A DNA stretch of 64,000 bases. Origin: Pseudomonas sp. GM41(2012). GTDB taxonomy: Bacteria; Pseudomonadota; Gammaproteobacteria; Pseudomonadales; Pseudomonadaceae. This document shows, piece after piece, positions 1-8,140 of the stretch. The notes under the pieces were generated by a model. It made no database searches and was not told the DNA's origin. It saw nothing but the letters and a program-made list of their open reading frames with translations. The translations under genes and the position numbers were made by a program. Position 1 is the first letter of the stretch. The number at the start of each line of letters is the position of its first letter. The stretch lies in NCBI RefSeq assembly GCF_000282315.2, contig NZ_AKJN02000007.1:558001-622000 (forward strand), written 5' to 3'.

Positions 1-456
1 GATTTGCTGGCGCCGATCCGCGCGATGCAGGCCCGTTTGCCGCAACAGCCAGTGACTCAGGACGCGGAGGTCGAGCCGCATAAACCGCTGCTGGTGCTGG
101 TGGTCGATGATTCGGTGACCGTGCGCAAGGTCACCAGCCGTCTGCTGGAACGCCACGGCATGAACGTGCTGACCGCCAAGGACGGGGTCGACGCCATGTT
201 GCTGCTTGAAGAGCACATGCCTGACCTGATGCTGCTGGACATCGAAATGCCGCGCATGGACGGTTTTGAAGTCGCGACCCAGGTCCGCGCCGACGAACGT
301 CTGCAGCACCTGCCGATCATCATGATCACCTCCCGCACCGGGCAGAAACACCGCGATCGCGCCATGGCCATCGGCGTCAACGACTACCTCGGCAAGCCGT
401 ACCAGGAATCGGTGCTGCTCGACAGCATCCACCTGTGGAGCAAAACCCATGCTTGA
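1..456 (+). CDS. chpA: ChpA-type hybrid chemosensory kinase, C-terminal receiver end (partial)
   Basis: The reading frame is open from the first base, so this is the 3' end of a larger gene cut by the window edge. The visible 151 residues are a complete CheY-like receiver domain: the VVDDS acidic pocket, the phospho-acceptor Asp in MLLLDIEMP, the Ser in MITSR and the Lys in LGKPY. A receiver at the very C-terminus of a long kinase, overlapping a CheW-like gene, matches ChpA of the Pil-Chp system, which controls type IV pilus twitching and cAMP in Pseudomonas. The kinase and Hpt domains lie outside the window, so the ChpA name is inferred from context and receiver sequence. Confidence 0.75.
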   Translation, partial: DLLAPIRAMQARLPQQPVTQDAEVEPHKPLLVLVVDDSVTVRKVTSRLLERHGMNVLTAKDGVDAMLLLEEHMPDLMLLDIEMPRMDGFEVATQVRADERLQHLPIIMITSRTGQKHRDRAMAIGVNDYLGKPYQESVLLDSIHLWSKTHA

Positions 457-904
457 GCACCGCACCAGCAACCTCACCGGCCTGCTGCTGCCCTTGGCTG
501 ACCGCAACCTGATCTTGCCCAACGTCGCTGTGGCGGAGCTTATTGATTACCAACCCAGCGCCTTCGACCTCGACACGCCGCCGTGGTACCTCGGGCGGGT
601 CATGTGGCGGAACCGGCAGATTCCGTTGCTGAGTTTCGAGTCGGCGTGTGGGCAGAAAATCGTTATCGGTGAGCGAGCGCGGATCGTCATCCTCAATGCC
701 CTTGGTGGGCGGCCCGATTTGAAATTCATCGCCTTGCTGGTGCAGGGGATTCCGCGGTCTTACAAGCTTGATAGTCAGTTGAGCTATGTGGATGTGCCGT
801 TGTGCTCGCTGGAACAGGCGGCGGTGCAGGTGGGGGAGCAGGTGGCCAAGGTGCCGAATTTGTTGGCTCTGGAAGAACTGCTTGTGAATGCAAGTCTGGT
901 CTGA
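449..904 (+). CDS. chpC: CheW-like adaptor protein ChpC
   Basis: A 151-residue protein starting with an ATG that overlaps the end of chpA by 8 bases, which suggests translational coupling. The sequence (LLLPLADRNLILPNVAVAEL near the start, GxxxIPLLSFE in the middle) fits the CheW fold, which couples chemoreceptors to a CheA-type kinase. In P. aeruginosa the chp locus runs chpA-chpB-chpC; here no methylesterase chpB lies between, so the order is chpA-chpC. The family is well supported; the choice of ChpC over another CheW paralogue rests on position. Confidence 0.72.
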   Translation: MLEHRTSNLTGLLLPLADRNLILPNVAVAELIDYQPSAFDLDTPPWYLGRVMWRNRQIPLLSFESACGQKIVIGERARIVILNALGGRPDLKFIALLVQGIPRSYKLDSQLSYVDVPLCSLEQAAVQVGEQVAKVPNLLALEELLVNASLV

Positions 905-912
905 CCGGATCC

Positions 913-1050
913 CTGTGGCGAGGGGGCTTGCCCCCGTTCGGCTGCGTAGCAGTCGTAAAACCATTGCATGCGGTGTACCTGATACACCTCGGTTGCAGAT
1001 TTTGGGGCCGCTTCGCGACCCAACGGGGGCAAGCCCCCTCACCACAAGGG
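913..1050. repeat. Long REP-like inverted repeat (GC-rich class C)
   Basis: Two arms beginning CTGTGGCGAGGGGGCTTG and ending with its complement near 1050 enclose a spacer of about 80 bases. The same class occurs at 34087-34227 and 47313-47447. It fills the gap between the convergent chpC and DUF6124-like genes and may act as a two-way transcription end. Confidence 0.8.
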
Positions 1051-1057
1051 TTCTGCG

Positions 1058-1435
1058 CTAAACCCCGGCCCGAGCCTTCATCTGCGCCGACTCATGATGA
1101 TCCAGCGCCCGCTCCACCAACAATTGCACCCCATCCGCCATGCGGCTGAGCGCCAAGGCTACAGAGCGGCGTGAGCCTTCCACATCGTCCGCCAGATCGG
1201 CAGCAATGGCGCTGATGGACAGCAGGTCTTCGGAGGCATTGGTCAGGAGGGCTTCGGTGTCGATGTCGGGGGAGACGCTGAAGAGGTGATGTTTGCGGCG
1301 CTTGCCCGGTTTTTCAGGGGGTGGGAAGTAATAGGAAAAGACGCGGTCGGCGGCTTCCTTGAGTTTTTCGGCTTCGAGGGAGGCTTGGGGATCGGTGTCA
1401 GTGTTATCTGCTGAGTTGGGCGTTACCTTGGACAT
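1058..1435 (-). CDS. DUF6124-like small protein
   Basis: A 125-residue hydrophilic protein of unknown function. It has the plan I associate with the Pseudomonas DUF6124 family: a polar N-terminus (MSKVTPNSADNTD), a segment KLKEAADRVFSYYFPPP, then a FSVSPDIDTEALLTNASEDL motif and a helical C-terminal half ending in a conserved-looking ALDHH. The ATG at 1435 is preferred over the longer open frame because it has a purine-rich site (GCGGAAAC) upstream and starts the family-like sequence. There is no signal peptide or membrane segment. It stands alone behind a hairpin-rich leader. The family assignment is from memory of sequence pattern. Confidence 0.6.
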   Translation of the reverse strand: MSKVTPNSADNTDTDPQASLEAEKLKEAADRVFSYYFPPPEKPGKRRKHHLFSVSPDIDTEALLTNASEDLLSISAIAADLADDVEGSRRSVALALSRMADGVQLLVERALDHHESAQMKARAGV

Positions 1436-1640
1436 AATGAGTTTCCGCTTACAGATTGGAGTTGGCCCATTCGTTATGAATGGCGCTTTTGCGCCCTTTT
1501 TTTGGGGTTTCCAGTCCCAGTCACTGGATGTGCAGCGACACACAAACGATAAAGATCAACGCAAAAAACCACCAGTCGGCGGGTTCCGGCATTGCTGTAG
1601 GCAGCGACGCTAGATTGCGTAGCCTCACACCGTTCCTGCG
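1436..1640 (-). promoter_or_regulatory. Hairpin-rich 5' leader of the DUF6124-like gene
   Basis: The roughly 200 bases upstream of the start codon can fold into several hairpins: CCATTC/GAATGG (1467-1483), GGCGC/GCGCC with a 4-base loop (1482-1495), and CCAGT/ACTGG (1509-1527). A terminator-like hairpin lies further upstream at 1563-1585. Base pairing is visible directly; the regulatory role is inference. Confidence 0.4.
1563..1585 (-). terminator. Terminator-like hairpin inside the DUF6124 leader
   Basis: On the minus strand an AACC(C)GCC stem, loop GACT and a GGTGGTT arm with one bulge are followed by a run of T. It would stop transcription about 128 bases before the start codon, so it is either an attenuator or the end of an upstream transcript. 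Confidence 0.35.
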
Positions 1641-1688
1641 GACAAACTTTTAAACACAAATCCCCATTTGGCTGGCGAAGGTTGAAGA

Positions 1689-1724
1689 GTCCCAAAAAGG
1701 GACTGATCGGTCCTTTTTTGGGAC
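1689..1724. repeat. Nested palindrome upstream of the DUF6124 leader
   Basis: Two 15-base arms, GTCCCAAAAAGGGAC (1689-1703) and GTCCTTTTTTGGGAC (1710-1724), are complementary at 14 of 15 positions with a 6-base spacer. Each arm is itself a near-palindrome of GTCCC and GGGAC around an A or T tract. Function unknown. Confidence 0.6.
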
Positions 1725-1790
1725 TTATTGATGATTGATGTGGCGCTTTCTAAGGACAGGTGTTTCAACACAAAAACTAGGTGTGTTCGA

Positions 1791-1964
1791 AATCCACCCC
1801 TCACCCCAGCCCTCTCCCCAGAGGGGAGAGGGGGAAAGGGAGCCGATCTTCAAGCCTTTCAAAACCTGAGTTCAACTTGATATCTCAGGTCGAAAAATTT
1901 CTTTTAAACGCATCGATCAGTCCCCTCGCCCCTCTGGGGAGAGGGTTAGGGTGAGGGGTGGATT
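1791..1964. repeat. Long inverted repeat, class D, copy 1
   Basis: Arms AATCCACCCCTCACCC (left) and GGGTGAGGGGTGGATT (right) are exact complements at the outer ends, with inner stems built on CTCTCCCC/GGGGAGAG. The central 70 or so bases resemble those of a second copy at 51711-51909. With the palindrome at 1689, it is most of what the 1436-2091 gene-free stretch holds. Confidence 0.85.
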
Positions 1965-1995
1965 TAACTGACATAAAAGAAAACCAGACCAACCA

Positions 1996-2010
1996 TTACC
2001 CTAACCGTAA
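1996..2010. promoter_or_regulatory. Candidate MdcR (LysR-type) operator upstream of mdcA
   Basis: TTAC-N7-GTAA is a perfect 4-base dyad with the T-N11-A spacing of LysR-type binding sites. It lies about 82 bases before the mdcA start codon, and a LysR gene sits at the far end of the cluster. The motif is short, so this is a candidate only. Confidence 0.4.
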
Positions 2011-2091
2011 CAATCCAACACTCTGCTTGATTGATGCCCCCACCCAACGCTCCTAAGGTGACTCCCACGACAGCGAACCCGTGGAGTGGTC

Positions 2092-3762
2092 ATGACAACA
2101 ACAATATCCCCCGACTCGCGATGGACGCGGCGGCGCAGCGAAAAGCAGCGGCGTCTCGAGCTGGTAAGGGGTCTTGCCGACGGTGTGGTCCTGCCCACCG
2201 ACAAAATCGTTGCGGCGCTGGAGGCCTTGATCCTGCCCGGCGACCGTGTGGTGCTGGAGGGCAACAACCAGAAGCAGGCGGATTTCCTGTCCCGCTCCCT
2301 GGCCAAGGCCGATCCCGCGAAGCTGCATGACCTGCACATGATCATGCCCAGCGTCGGACGCTCCGAGCACCTGGACCTGTTCGAACGCGGCATCGCCCGT
2401 AAGCTCGACTTCTCCTTCGCCGGCACCCAGAGCCTGCGCATCAGCCAGTTGCTGGAAGACGGCCTGCTGGAAATCGGCGCGATCCATACCTACATCGAGC
2501 TCTATGCGCGACTGGTGGTGGACTTGATTCCGAACGTGGTGCTCTCGGCCGGTTTCATGGCCGACCGCGCCGGTAACATCTACACCGGCCCGAGCACCGA
2601 AGACACGCCCGCATTGATCGAACCTGCCGCCTTCAGCGACGGCATCGTCATCGTTCAGGTCAATCAACTGGTGGACGATGTCAGCGACCTGCCTCGTGTC
2701 GACATCCCAGCCTCCTGGGTCGATTTCGTGGTGGTGGCCGACAAGCCGTTCTACATCGAACCGCTGTTCACCCGCGACCCGCGCCACATCAAGCCTGTGC
2801 ATGTGTTGATGGCGATGATGGCGATCCGCGGAATCTACGAAAAACACAACGTCCAGTCCCTTAACCACGGCATCGGTTTCAACACCGCCGCCATCGAGTT
2901 GATCCTGCCGACCTACGGCGAATCCCTCGGCCTGAAGGGCAAGATCTGCCGCAACTGGACCCTCAATCCGCACCCAACCTTGATCCCGGCCATCGAAAGC
3001 GGCTGGGTCGAAAGTGTGCATTGCTTCGGCACCGAACTGGGCATGGAAAACTACATCGCCGCCCGGCCCGACGTGTTCTTCACCGGTCGCGACGGCTCCC
3101 TGCGTTCCAACCGGATGTTCTGCCAACTGGCCGGGCAATACGCGGTGGACCTGTTCATCGGCGCCACCCTGCAAGTCGACGGTGACGGTCATTCCTCCAC
3201 CGTGACGCGCGGTCGCCTGGCCGGTTTCGGTGGTGCGCCGAACATGGGCCATGACCCGCGCGGTCGCCGCCACGGCACCCCAGCCTGGCTCGACATGCGC
3301 CATGACGATGCGCCCGAAGCGCTGCTGGAGCGAGGCAAGAAACTCGTGGTGCAAATGGTCGAGACTTTCCAGGAAGGCGGCAAACCGACCTTCGTCGAAA
3401 CCCTCGACGCCGTGGAAGTGGCGAGGAAAAGCGGCATGCCGCTGGCGCCGATCATGATCTATGGCGACGACGTCACCCACCTGCTGACTGAAGAAGGCAT
3501 CGCCTATTTGTACAAAGCGCGTTCGCTGGAAGAGCGTCAGGCGATGATCGCGGCCGTGGCCGGGGTCACCGTGATCGGTCTGCGCCACAACCCGAAAGAC
3601 ACCGCGCGCATGCGCCGCGAAGGCCTGATCGCCTTGCCCGAAGACCTCGGCATCCGCCGCACCGACGCCACCCGCGAATTGCTCGCGGCAAAAAGCGTGG
3701 CCGATCTGGTCGAGTGGTCCGGTGGTCTCTACAACCCGCCCGCCAAGTTCAGGAGCTGGTAA
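2092..3762 (+). CDS. mdcA: Malonate decarboxylase alpha subunit (acetyl-ACP:malonate ACP transferase)
   Basis: A 556-residue cytosolic protein, normal length for MdcA. The family exchanges acetyl for malonyl on the small carrier protein MdcC at the start of the decarboxylation cycle. The sequence has the typical N-terminus (TTTISPDSRWTRRRSEKQRR) and a conserved GGAPNMGHDPRGRRHGTP stretch in the second half. The ATG at 2092 is preferred to the in-frame GTG at 2086 because GGAG at 2083-2086 gives a normal spacing. The stop overlaps the next start by one base, making it the first gene of a tightly coupled operon. Confidence 0.95.
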   Translation: MTTTISPDSRWTRRRSEKQRRLELVRGLADGVVLPTDKIVAALEALILPGDRVVLEGNNQKQADFLSRSLAKADPAKLHDLHMIMPSVGRSEHLDLFERGIARKLDFSFAGTQSLRISQLLEDGLLEIGAIHTYIELYARLVVDLIPNVVLSAGFMADRAGNIYTGPSTEDTPALIEPAAFSDGIVIVQVNQLVDDVSDLPRVDIPASWVDFVVVADKPFYIEPLFTRDPRHIKPVHVLMAMMAIRGIYEKHNVQSLNHGIGFNTAAIELILPTYGESLGLKGKICRNWTLNPHPTLIPAIESGWVESVHCFGTELGMENYIAARPDVFFTGRDGSLRSNRMFCQLAGQYAVDLFIGATLQVDGDGHSSTVTRGRLAGFGGAPNMGHDPRGRRHGTPAWLDMRHDDAPEALLERGKKLVVQMVETFQEGGKPTFVETLDAVEVARKSGMPLAPIMIYGDDVTHLLTEEGIAYLYKARSLEERQAMIAAVAGVTVIGLRHNPKDTARMRREGLIALPEDLGIRRTDATRELLAAKSVADLVEWSGGLYNPPAKFRSW

Positions 3763-4619
3763 TGCACGCATTCAACCTGCAACCGAAAACCCTGTCCCTG
3801 GCTGAGCGGCTGGCGGATCTGGCCGTGGACGCACTGATCGACGAAGCGGACCTGTCGCCGAAACCGGCGCTGGTCGACCGTCGCGGCAATGGCGCGCACA
3901 CCGATTTGAACCTCGGGCTGATGCACGCTTCGGCGCTGTCCCTGTGGCCTGCGTTCAAGGAAATGGCAGAGGCCGCCATCGAGTTCGGCGAAGTCGGTCT
4001 GCCGCTGCGCGAAGCGATTGGCCTGATCGGTCGTGAAGGCGAGGAAGTGATGCTCGCCACCACGGGCGGCGTGAACACCCATCGCGGGGCAATCTGGGCC
4101 TTGGGTCTGTTGGTCGCTGCTGCCGCGCTGGAATCCACGAATACCAAGGCAAGCGCTGTGACTTTGCGCGCCGCACGCCTTGCCTTGCTCGACGACCGTT
4201 ACGCGCCGCGTCCTCTGAGCCACGGCGCGCAAGTCGCTCAGCGTTATGGCGCACGCGGTGCCCGTGAAGAAGCGCAGCTCGGTTTTCCGGCAGTGATCCA
4301 ACGGGCGCTGCCGCAACTCAAACGCAGCCGCGCCGCCGGTCATGGCGAGCAGAGCGCCCGGCTCGATGCCTTGCTGGCGATCATGACGAATCTGGCCGAC
4401 ACCTGCGTGCTCTACCGCGCCGGCGAACAAGGCCTGCAGACCATGCAACTCGGCGCCCAAGCGGTACTCGACGCGGGCGGCAGCGCCAGCCTCGCCGGCC
4501 GTCGTCGTTTACATGACTTGGATGAACAACTGATCGCGTTGAACGCCTCGCCCGGCGGCGCTGCTGACTTGCTCGCCGCTTGCTTGTTCATCGACCGCAT
4601 CGAATCCGGAGCTTTCTGA
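3762..4619 (+). CDS. mdcB: Triphosphoribosyl-dephospho-CoA synthase MdcB
   Basis: A 285-residue protein of the CitG/MdcB family, which joins ATP-derived ribose to dephospho-CoA to make the precursor of the carrier protein's prosthetic group. The diagnostic stretches LSPKPALVDRRGNGAHTD near residue 30 and EEVMLATTGGVNTHRGAIWA near residue 100 are present. The start ATG shares a base with the mdcA stop (TAATG), and the stop codon overlaps the mdcC start, so translation is probably coupled on both sides. Confidence 0.94.
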   Translation: MHAFNLQPKTLSLAERLADLAVDALIDEADLSPKPALVDRRGNGAHTDLNLGLMHASALSLWPAFKEMAEAAIEFGEVGLPLREAIGLIGREGEEVMLATTGGVNTHRGAIWALGLLVAAAALESTNTKASAVTLRAARLALLDDRYAPRPLSHGAQVAQRYGARGAREEAQLGFPAVIQRALPQLKRSRAAGHGEQSARLDALLAIMTNLADTCVLYRAGEQGLQTMQLGAQAVLDAGGSASLAGRRRLHDLDEQLIALNASPGGAADLLAACLFIDRIESGAF

Positions 4620-4918
4620 TGGAAACCTTATCTTTTGAATTCCCCGCCGGGCAGCCGCCACGCGGCCGGACGCTGGTGGGCTGTGTCGGCTCGGGCGATC
4701 TGGAAGTGCTGATCGAACCAGGCCAGGTCGGCAAACTGACGATCAAGGTGCAGACCTCGGTCAACGGCGCCGAACAACGCTGGCAGCATCTGTTCGCGCG
4801 GATGTTCGACGGTCAGACACCACCGGCGATGGCGATCGATATCCACGATTTCGGTGCGACGCCGGGCGTGGTGCGCTTGCGTCTGGAACAAGGCTTCGAG
4901 GAGATCAGCCATGACTGA
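4619..4918 (+). CDS. mdcC: Malonate decarboxylase acyl carrier protein (delta subunit)
   Basis: A 99-residue carrier protein. The motif LVGCVGSGDLEVL places a serine at position 25, matching the serine that carries the 2'-(5''-triphosphoribosyl)-3'-dephospho-CoA group in characterised MdcC proteins. It carries acetyl and malonyl thioesters between MdcA and the MdcD/MdcE decarboxylase. It lies inside the operon, with ATGA-type overlap to mdcB and an 8-base overlap with mdcD. Confidence 0.95.
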   Translation: METLSFEFPAGQPPRGRTLVGCVGSGDLEVLIEPGQVGKLTIKVQTSVNGAEQRWQHLFARMFDGQTPPAMAIDIHDFGATPGVVRLRLEQGFEEISHD

Positions 4919-5753
4919 TCTCCTCAACAAACACAGCTTCGTCGAACTCGGCGCCCGACAACGAGCGAAAGCCTTGCTCGACGCCGGCACCTTTCGCGAA
5001 TTGCTCGACCCGTTCCAGCGAGTCATTTCGCCATGGCTGTCGCGCCAGGGCGTGGTGCCGCAAGCGGATGACGGCGTGGTGATCGCCAAGGGCAACATCG
5101 GCGGTTTGCCGGTGGTGATCGCCGCCATCGAAGGCGCATTCCAGGGCGGCAGCCTCGGTGAGGTCGGCGGGGCGAAGATTGCCGGTGCGCTGGAACTGGC
5201 GGCCGAAGACAACCGCAACGGCATTCCGACCCGCGCCGTGTTGCTGCTGGAAACCGGTGGCGTGCGTTTGCAGGAGGCCAACCTCGGGCTGGCTGCGATT
5301 GCCGATATTCATGCGGCGATTGTCGATCTGCGCCAATACCAGCCTGTTGTGGGTGTGGTGGCGGGCAGCGTCGGCTGCTTTGGCGGGATGTCGATTGCCG
5401 CCGGGTTGTGCAGTTATCTCCTGGTGACTCAGGAAGCGCGTCTTGGCCTGAACGGTCCGCAAGTGATCGAGCAGGAAGCCGGGCTTGAGGAATACGACTC
5501 CCGTGATCGTCCCTTCATCTGGAGCCTGACCGGTGGCGAGCAACGTTTTGCCAGTGGTTTGGTGGATCGTTTTGTCGCTGACGACGTGGCGCAGGTTCAG
5601 CAGCAGGTCAGTGAATTGCTTATGCAAGGTTTGCCGAAACAGCAACGCAGCCGTCAAGCCGAATGGTTCCTGCAACGGTTGGCTCGTCTGGACGCGGAGC
5701 CGCAAATCGAGCCGTCAACGGTTCGCGATCTGTATCAAGGAGAGCGCTCATGA
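4911..5753 (+). CDS. mdcD: Malonate decarboxylase beta subunit
   Basis: A 280-residue member of the carboxyltransferase/crotonase-like family that, together with MdcE, decarboxylates malonyl-S-carrier to acetyl-S-carrier. The sequence starts MTDLLNKHSFVELGARQRAK and contains the Gly-rich segment VVGVVAGSVGCFGGMSIAAG in its second half, typical of these folds. The start lies inside mdcC and the TGA stop overlaps the mdcE start (ATGA). Confidence 0.94.
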   Translation: MTDLLNKHSFVELGARQRAKALLDAGTFRELLDPFQRVISPWLSRQGVVPQADDGVVIAKGNIGGLPVVIAAIEGAFQGGSLGEVGGAKIAGALELAAEDNRNGIPTRAVLLLETGGVRLQEANLGLAAIADIHAAIVDLRQYQPVVGVVAGSVGCFGGMSIAAGLCSYLLVTQEARLGLNGPQVIEQEAGLEEYDSRDRPFIWSLTGGEQRFASGLVDRFVADDVAQVQQQVSELLMQGLPKQQRSRQAEWFLQRLARLDAEPQIEPSTVRDLYQGERS

Positions 5754-6553
5754 GTTCGTATTCCCTGAGAGGTTTGAACTGGTTCAACGCCTTGAGTGCA
5801 GGCGCCAAACCGGTCGATGGTTTGCCGGCTTCGTTGAAAGTCGCTGATGGTGTATTGGGCGACCAACCTGTTCGGTTTATCGCGGTGGTGGCTGATCCCG
5901 ACAACCGCTTCGTCCGCGCCCGCAATGGCGAGGTCGGTCTGCTGGAAGGTTGGGGACTGGCCAAAGCCGTGGATGACGTCATCGCAGCGGATCTGGATAA
6001 ATCGCAGAAACGCGCCTTGATCGCCATCGTCGATGTGCCGAGTCAGGCCTACGGTCGGCGCGAAGAAGCGCTCGGCATTCATCAGGCCTTGGCCGGTGCC
6101 GCGGACAGTTATGCCCGCGCCCGACTGGCCGGCCATGCCGTGATTGGTTTGCTGGTGGGCAAGGCAATGTCCGGAGCGTTTCTGGCGCATGGGTATCAGG
6201 CCAATCGGCTGATCGCCTTGCGCGATCCGGGCGTGATGGTGCATGCGATGGGCAAGGCTTCGGCGGCGCGGGTGACGTTGCGCAGCGTCGAAGAACTCGA
6301 AGCCTTGGCCGCCAGCGTGCCGCCGATGGCGTACGACATCGACAGTTACGCGAGTCTTGGACTGCTCTGGGAAACCTTGTCGGTGGAACAGATCGAGCAG
6401 CCGACGGCGGCGGATCTGACGCGGGTGACTGAATGCCTGAGCCAGGCGATTGGCGATGTCGCCACCAGTGGCCGAGACCTGAGCAGCCGCTTGGGCGCGA
6501 GCAATCGTGCGGCGTCGAGCCAGGTGCGCCAATTGCTGAGAGCGCAGTGGTGA
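5750..6553 (+). CDS. mdcE: Malonate decarboxylase gamma subunit
   Basis: A 267-residue partner of MdcD in the decarboxylase, with the conserved GLLVGKAMSGAFLAHGYQANR segment in the middle and the family ending in a Ser-rich helix. Its ATG overlaps the mdcD stop by four bases, and its own TGA overlaps the GTG start of mdcG. The pairing of beta and gamma subunits as neighbouring coupled genes is the usual arrangement. Confidence 0.93.
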   Translation: MSSYSLRGLNWFNALSAGAKPVDGLPASLKVADGVLGDQPVRFIAVVADPDNRFVRARNGEVGLLEGWGLAKAVDDVIAADLDKSQKRALIAIVDVPSQAYGRREEALGIHQALAGAADSYARARLAGHAVIGLLVGKAMSGAFLAHGYQANRLIALRDPGVMVHAMGKASAARVTLRSVEELEALAASVPPMAYDIDSYASLGLLWETLSVEQIEQPTAADLTRVTECLSQAIGDVATSGRDLSSRLGASNRAASSQVRQLLRAQW

Positions 6554-7167
6554 ACACGCTTCTGGCCCACGACCTGCTCTGGGGGCTGACCCCGGAGCAG
6601 TTGCCTACGGATGCACCTTCGTGGGTGATCGAGTCGATCAGTGCGGGTCAACCGGTGGTGGTTCGGCGTGCGTTGAGCGCGGCGGATCACATCGCGGTCG
6701 GCGTGCGTGGACGTTTGCGGGAGCAGCGTTATGCGACGGTGATGTCGGTCGATGCGATTCAGCGTCAAGTCCGGCCGGAAGCGCTTTGTCATGTCGCGAT
6801 TGATCGGGATTTGCCGGCAGTGCGCGCCCTCAATCAACTGCGGCCGATGCTCGATTCCTGTGAGTGGGTTTGGGGTGTCAGCGGCAGCGCCGGGTTTGAA
6901 TTGGCCAGTGGTTTTGAGGCATTGCATGAGGGCAGCGATCTCGACTTGATCCTGCGTACACCGCAGCCGTTGGATCGTGTGCAGGCGCAGGCACTGGTGA
7001 AGCTTCTCGATGCTGCTGTCTGCCAGGTCGACATGCAGTTGCAGACTCCATTCGGTGCAGTCGCCTTGCGCGAATGGGCCGGTCCCTCGCAACGGGTCCT
7101 GCTAAAAAACGCCAGTGAAGCCTGTCTGGTAACCAATCCGTGGAACCCGCAGGAGCAAGCAGCGTGA
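6550..7167 (+). CDS. mdcG: Phosphoribosyl-dephospho-CoA transferase MdcG (holo-carrier synthase)
   Basis: A 205-residue nucleotidyltransferase that attaches the triphosphoribosyl-dephospho-CoA group made by MdcB to Ser25 of MdcC. The nucleotidyltransferase signature is visible: GSAGFE at residues 112-117, then SDLDL at 129-133 with the two metal-binding aspartates. I chose the GTG at 6550 because it forms a GTGA overlap with the mdcE stop; the longer open frame starts inside mdcE. Confidence 0.93.
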   Translation: MNTLLAHDLLWGLTPEQLPTDAPSWVIESISAGQPVVVRRALSAADHIAVGVRGRLREQRYATVMSVDAIQRQVRPEALCHVAIDRDLPAVRALNQLRPMLDSCEWVWGVSGSAGFELASGFEALHEGSDLDLILRTPQPLDRVQAQALVKLLDAAVCQVDMQLQTPFGAVALREWAGPSQRVLLKNASEACLVTNPWNPQEQAA

Positions 7168-8075
7168 GCAGCTTGCTGGTGTTCCCTGGCCAGGGCGCGC
7201 AGCAGCCGGGCATGCTGCATCGTTTGCCTGTGGAAACAGTGAACGAGGCAAGTGAAGTCCTCGGAGAAGACGCTTTTCTTCTGGATTCTGCCGAAGCGCT
7301 GAAGTCGACAAGAGCGGTTCAGCTTTGCTTGCTGATCGCTGGCGTCGCGGCTTCACGCCAGTTGTTAATGACGGCGGATTACGTGGCAGGATTGTCCATC
7401 GGCGCCTACCCGGCAGCGGTGGTCGCCGGTGCCTTGAGCTTCAGCGATGCGCTGCATCTGGTCAGCCTGCGCGGTGAACTGATGCAACAGGCTTATCCAC
7501 AAGGCTATGGCATGACCGCGATCATCGGTCTGGACCTGGCCACGGTGGAAGAGTTGCTGGCGCAGGTTCACAGCGTCGACACGCCGGTTTACCTGGCCAA
7601 CATCAACGCCGATAACCAGGTGGTGATTGCCGGCAGCGATGGCGCGATGAAAGCGGTCGCCGAGTTGGCCAAAGGTCGTGGTGCAGGTCTGGCCAAACGC
7701 CTGGCTGTCAGCGTGCCGTCCCACTGCCCGCTGCTGGAAACTCCTGCGAAAACTTTGGCCGAAGCCTTCGCCAAGGTGCCGCTGAAAACTCCGACGCTGG
7801 GCTACCTGAGTGGTAGTCGCGCCCGGCCCGTCAGCAACACTGAAGCCCTGCGCGACGACCTGGCGTTCAACATGTGCCGCGTGGTGGATTGGCGCGGCAC
7901 GGTACAAAGCGCCTACGAGCGCGGCGTACGACTACAGATCGAACTGCCGCCCGGTGCGGTGCTGACCGGGCTGGCGCGCCGGGTGTTCGAGCAGGGCACC
8001 GTGATTGCCTTCGACGGTGCGCGGCTCGATACCTTGCAGGCGCTGTTGCGTGAGGAGGGAAGCCGCCAACTCTAG
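7164..8075 (+). CDS. mdcH: Malonyl-CoA:carrier transacylase MdcH (epsilon subunit)
   Basis: A 303-residue FabD-like acyltransferase that loads malonyl onto the carrier protein to start the cycle. It has the N-terminal GQGAQQPGM loop and the nucleophile elbow GLSIG with Ser78. The GTG at 7164 overlaps the mdcG stop (GTGA) and gives a family-like N-terminus. It is the last enzyme gene of the decarboxylase set; a 65-base gap precedes the transporter genes. Confidence 0.93.
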   Translation: MSSLLVFPGQGAQQPGMLHRLPVETVNEASEVLGEDAFLLDSAEALKSTRAVQLCLLIAGVAASRQLLMTADYVAGLSIGAYPAAVVAGALSFSDALHLVSLRGELMQQAYPQGYGMTAIIGLDLATVEELLAQVHSVDTPVYLANINADNQVVIAGSDGAMKAVAELAKGRGAGLAKRLAVSVPSHCPLLETPAKTLAEAFAKVPLKTPTLGYLSGSRARPVSNTEALRDDLAFNMCRVVDWRGTVQSAYERGVRLQIELPPGAVLTGLARRVFEQGTVIAFDGARLDTLQALLREEGSRQL

Positions 8076-8140
8076 AACACCGACTCAGGCCTTCGAACAA
8101 CAAAAACAACATTCGACGATGCACTTTGAGGACAACAACA

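Noticed and set aside
913..1050. The many spaced REP units as a CRISPR array
   Set aside because: Units are inverted pairs scattered between genes, not direct repeats with regular spacers, and no cas genes exist.
1474..1695. A 73-codon coding gene in the DUF6124 leader
   Set aside because: No ribosome site, Arg/Cys-rich composition, and it overlaps the hairpins; better explained as structured leader.
2053..3771. A 572-codon minus-strand frame opposite mdcA
   Set aside because: Shadow of mdcA, His/Asp/Gln-rich composition typical of antisense reading.
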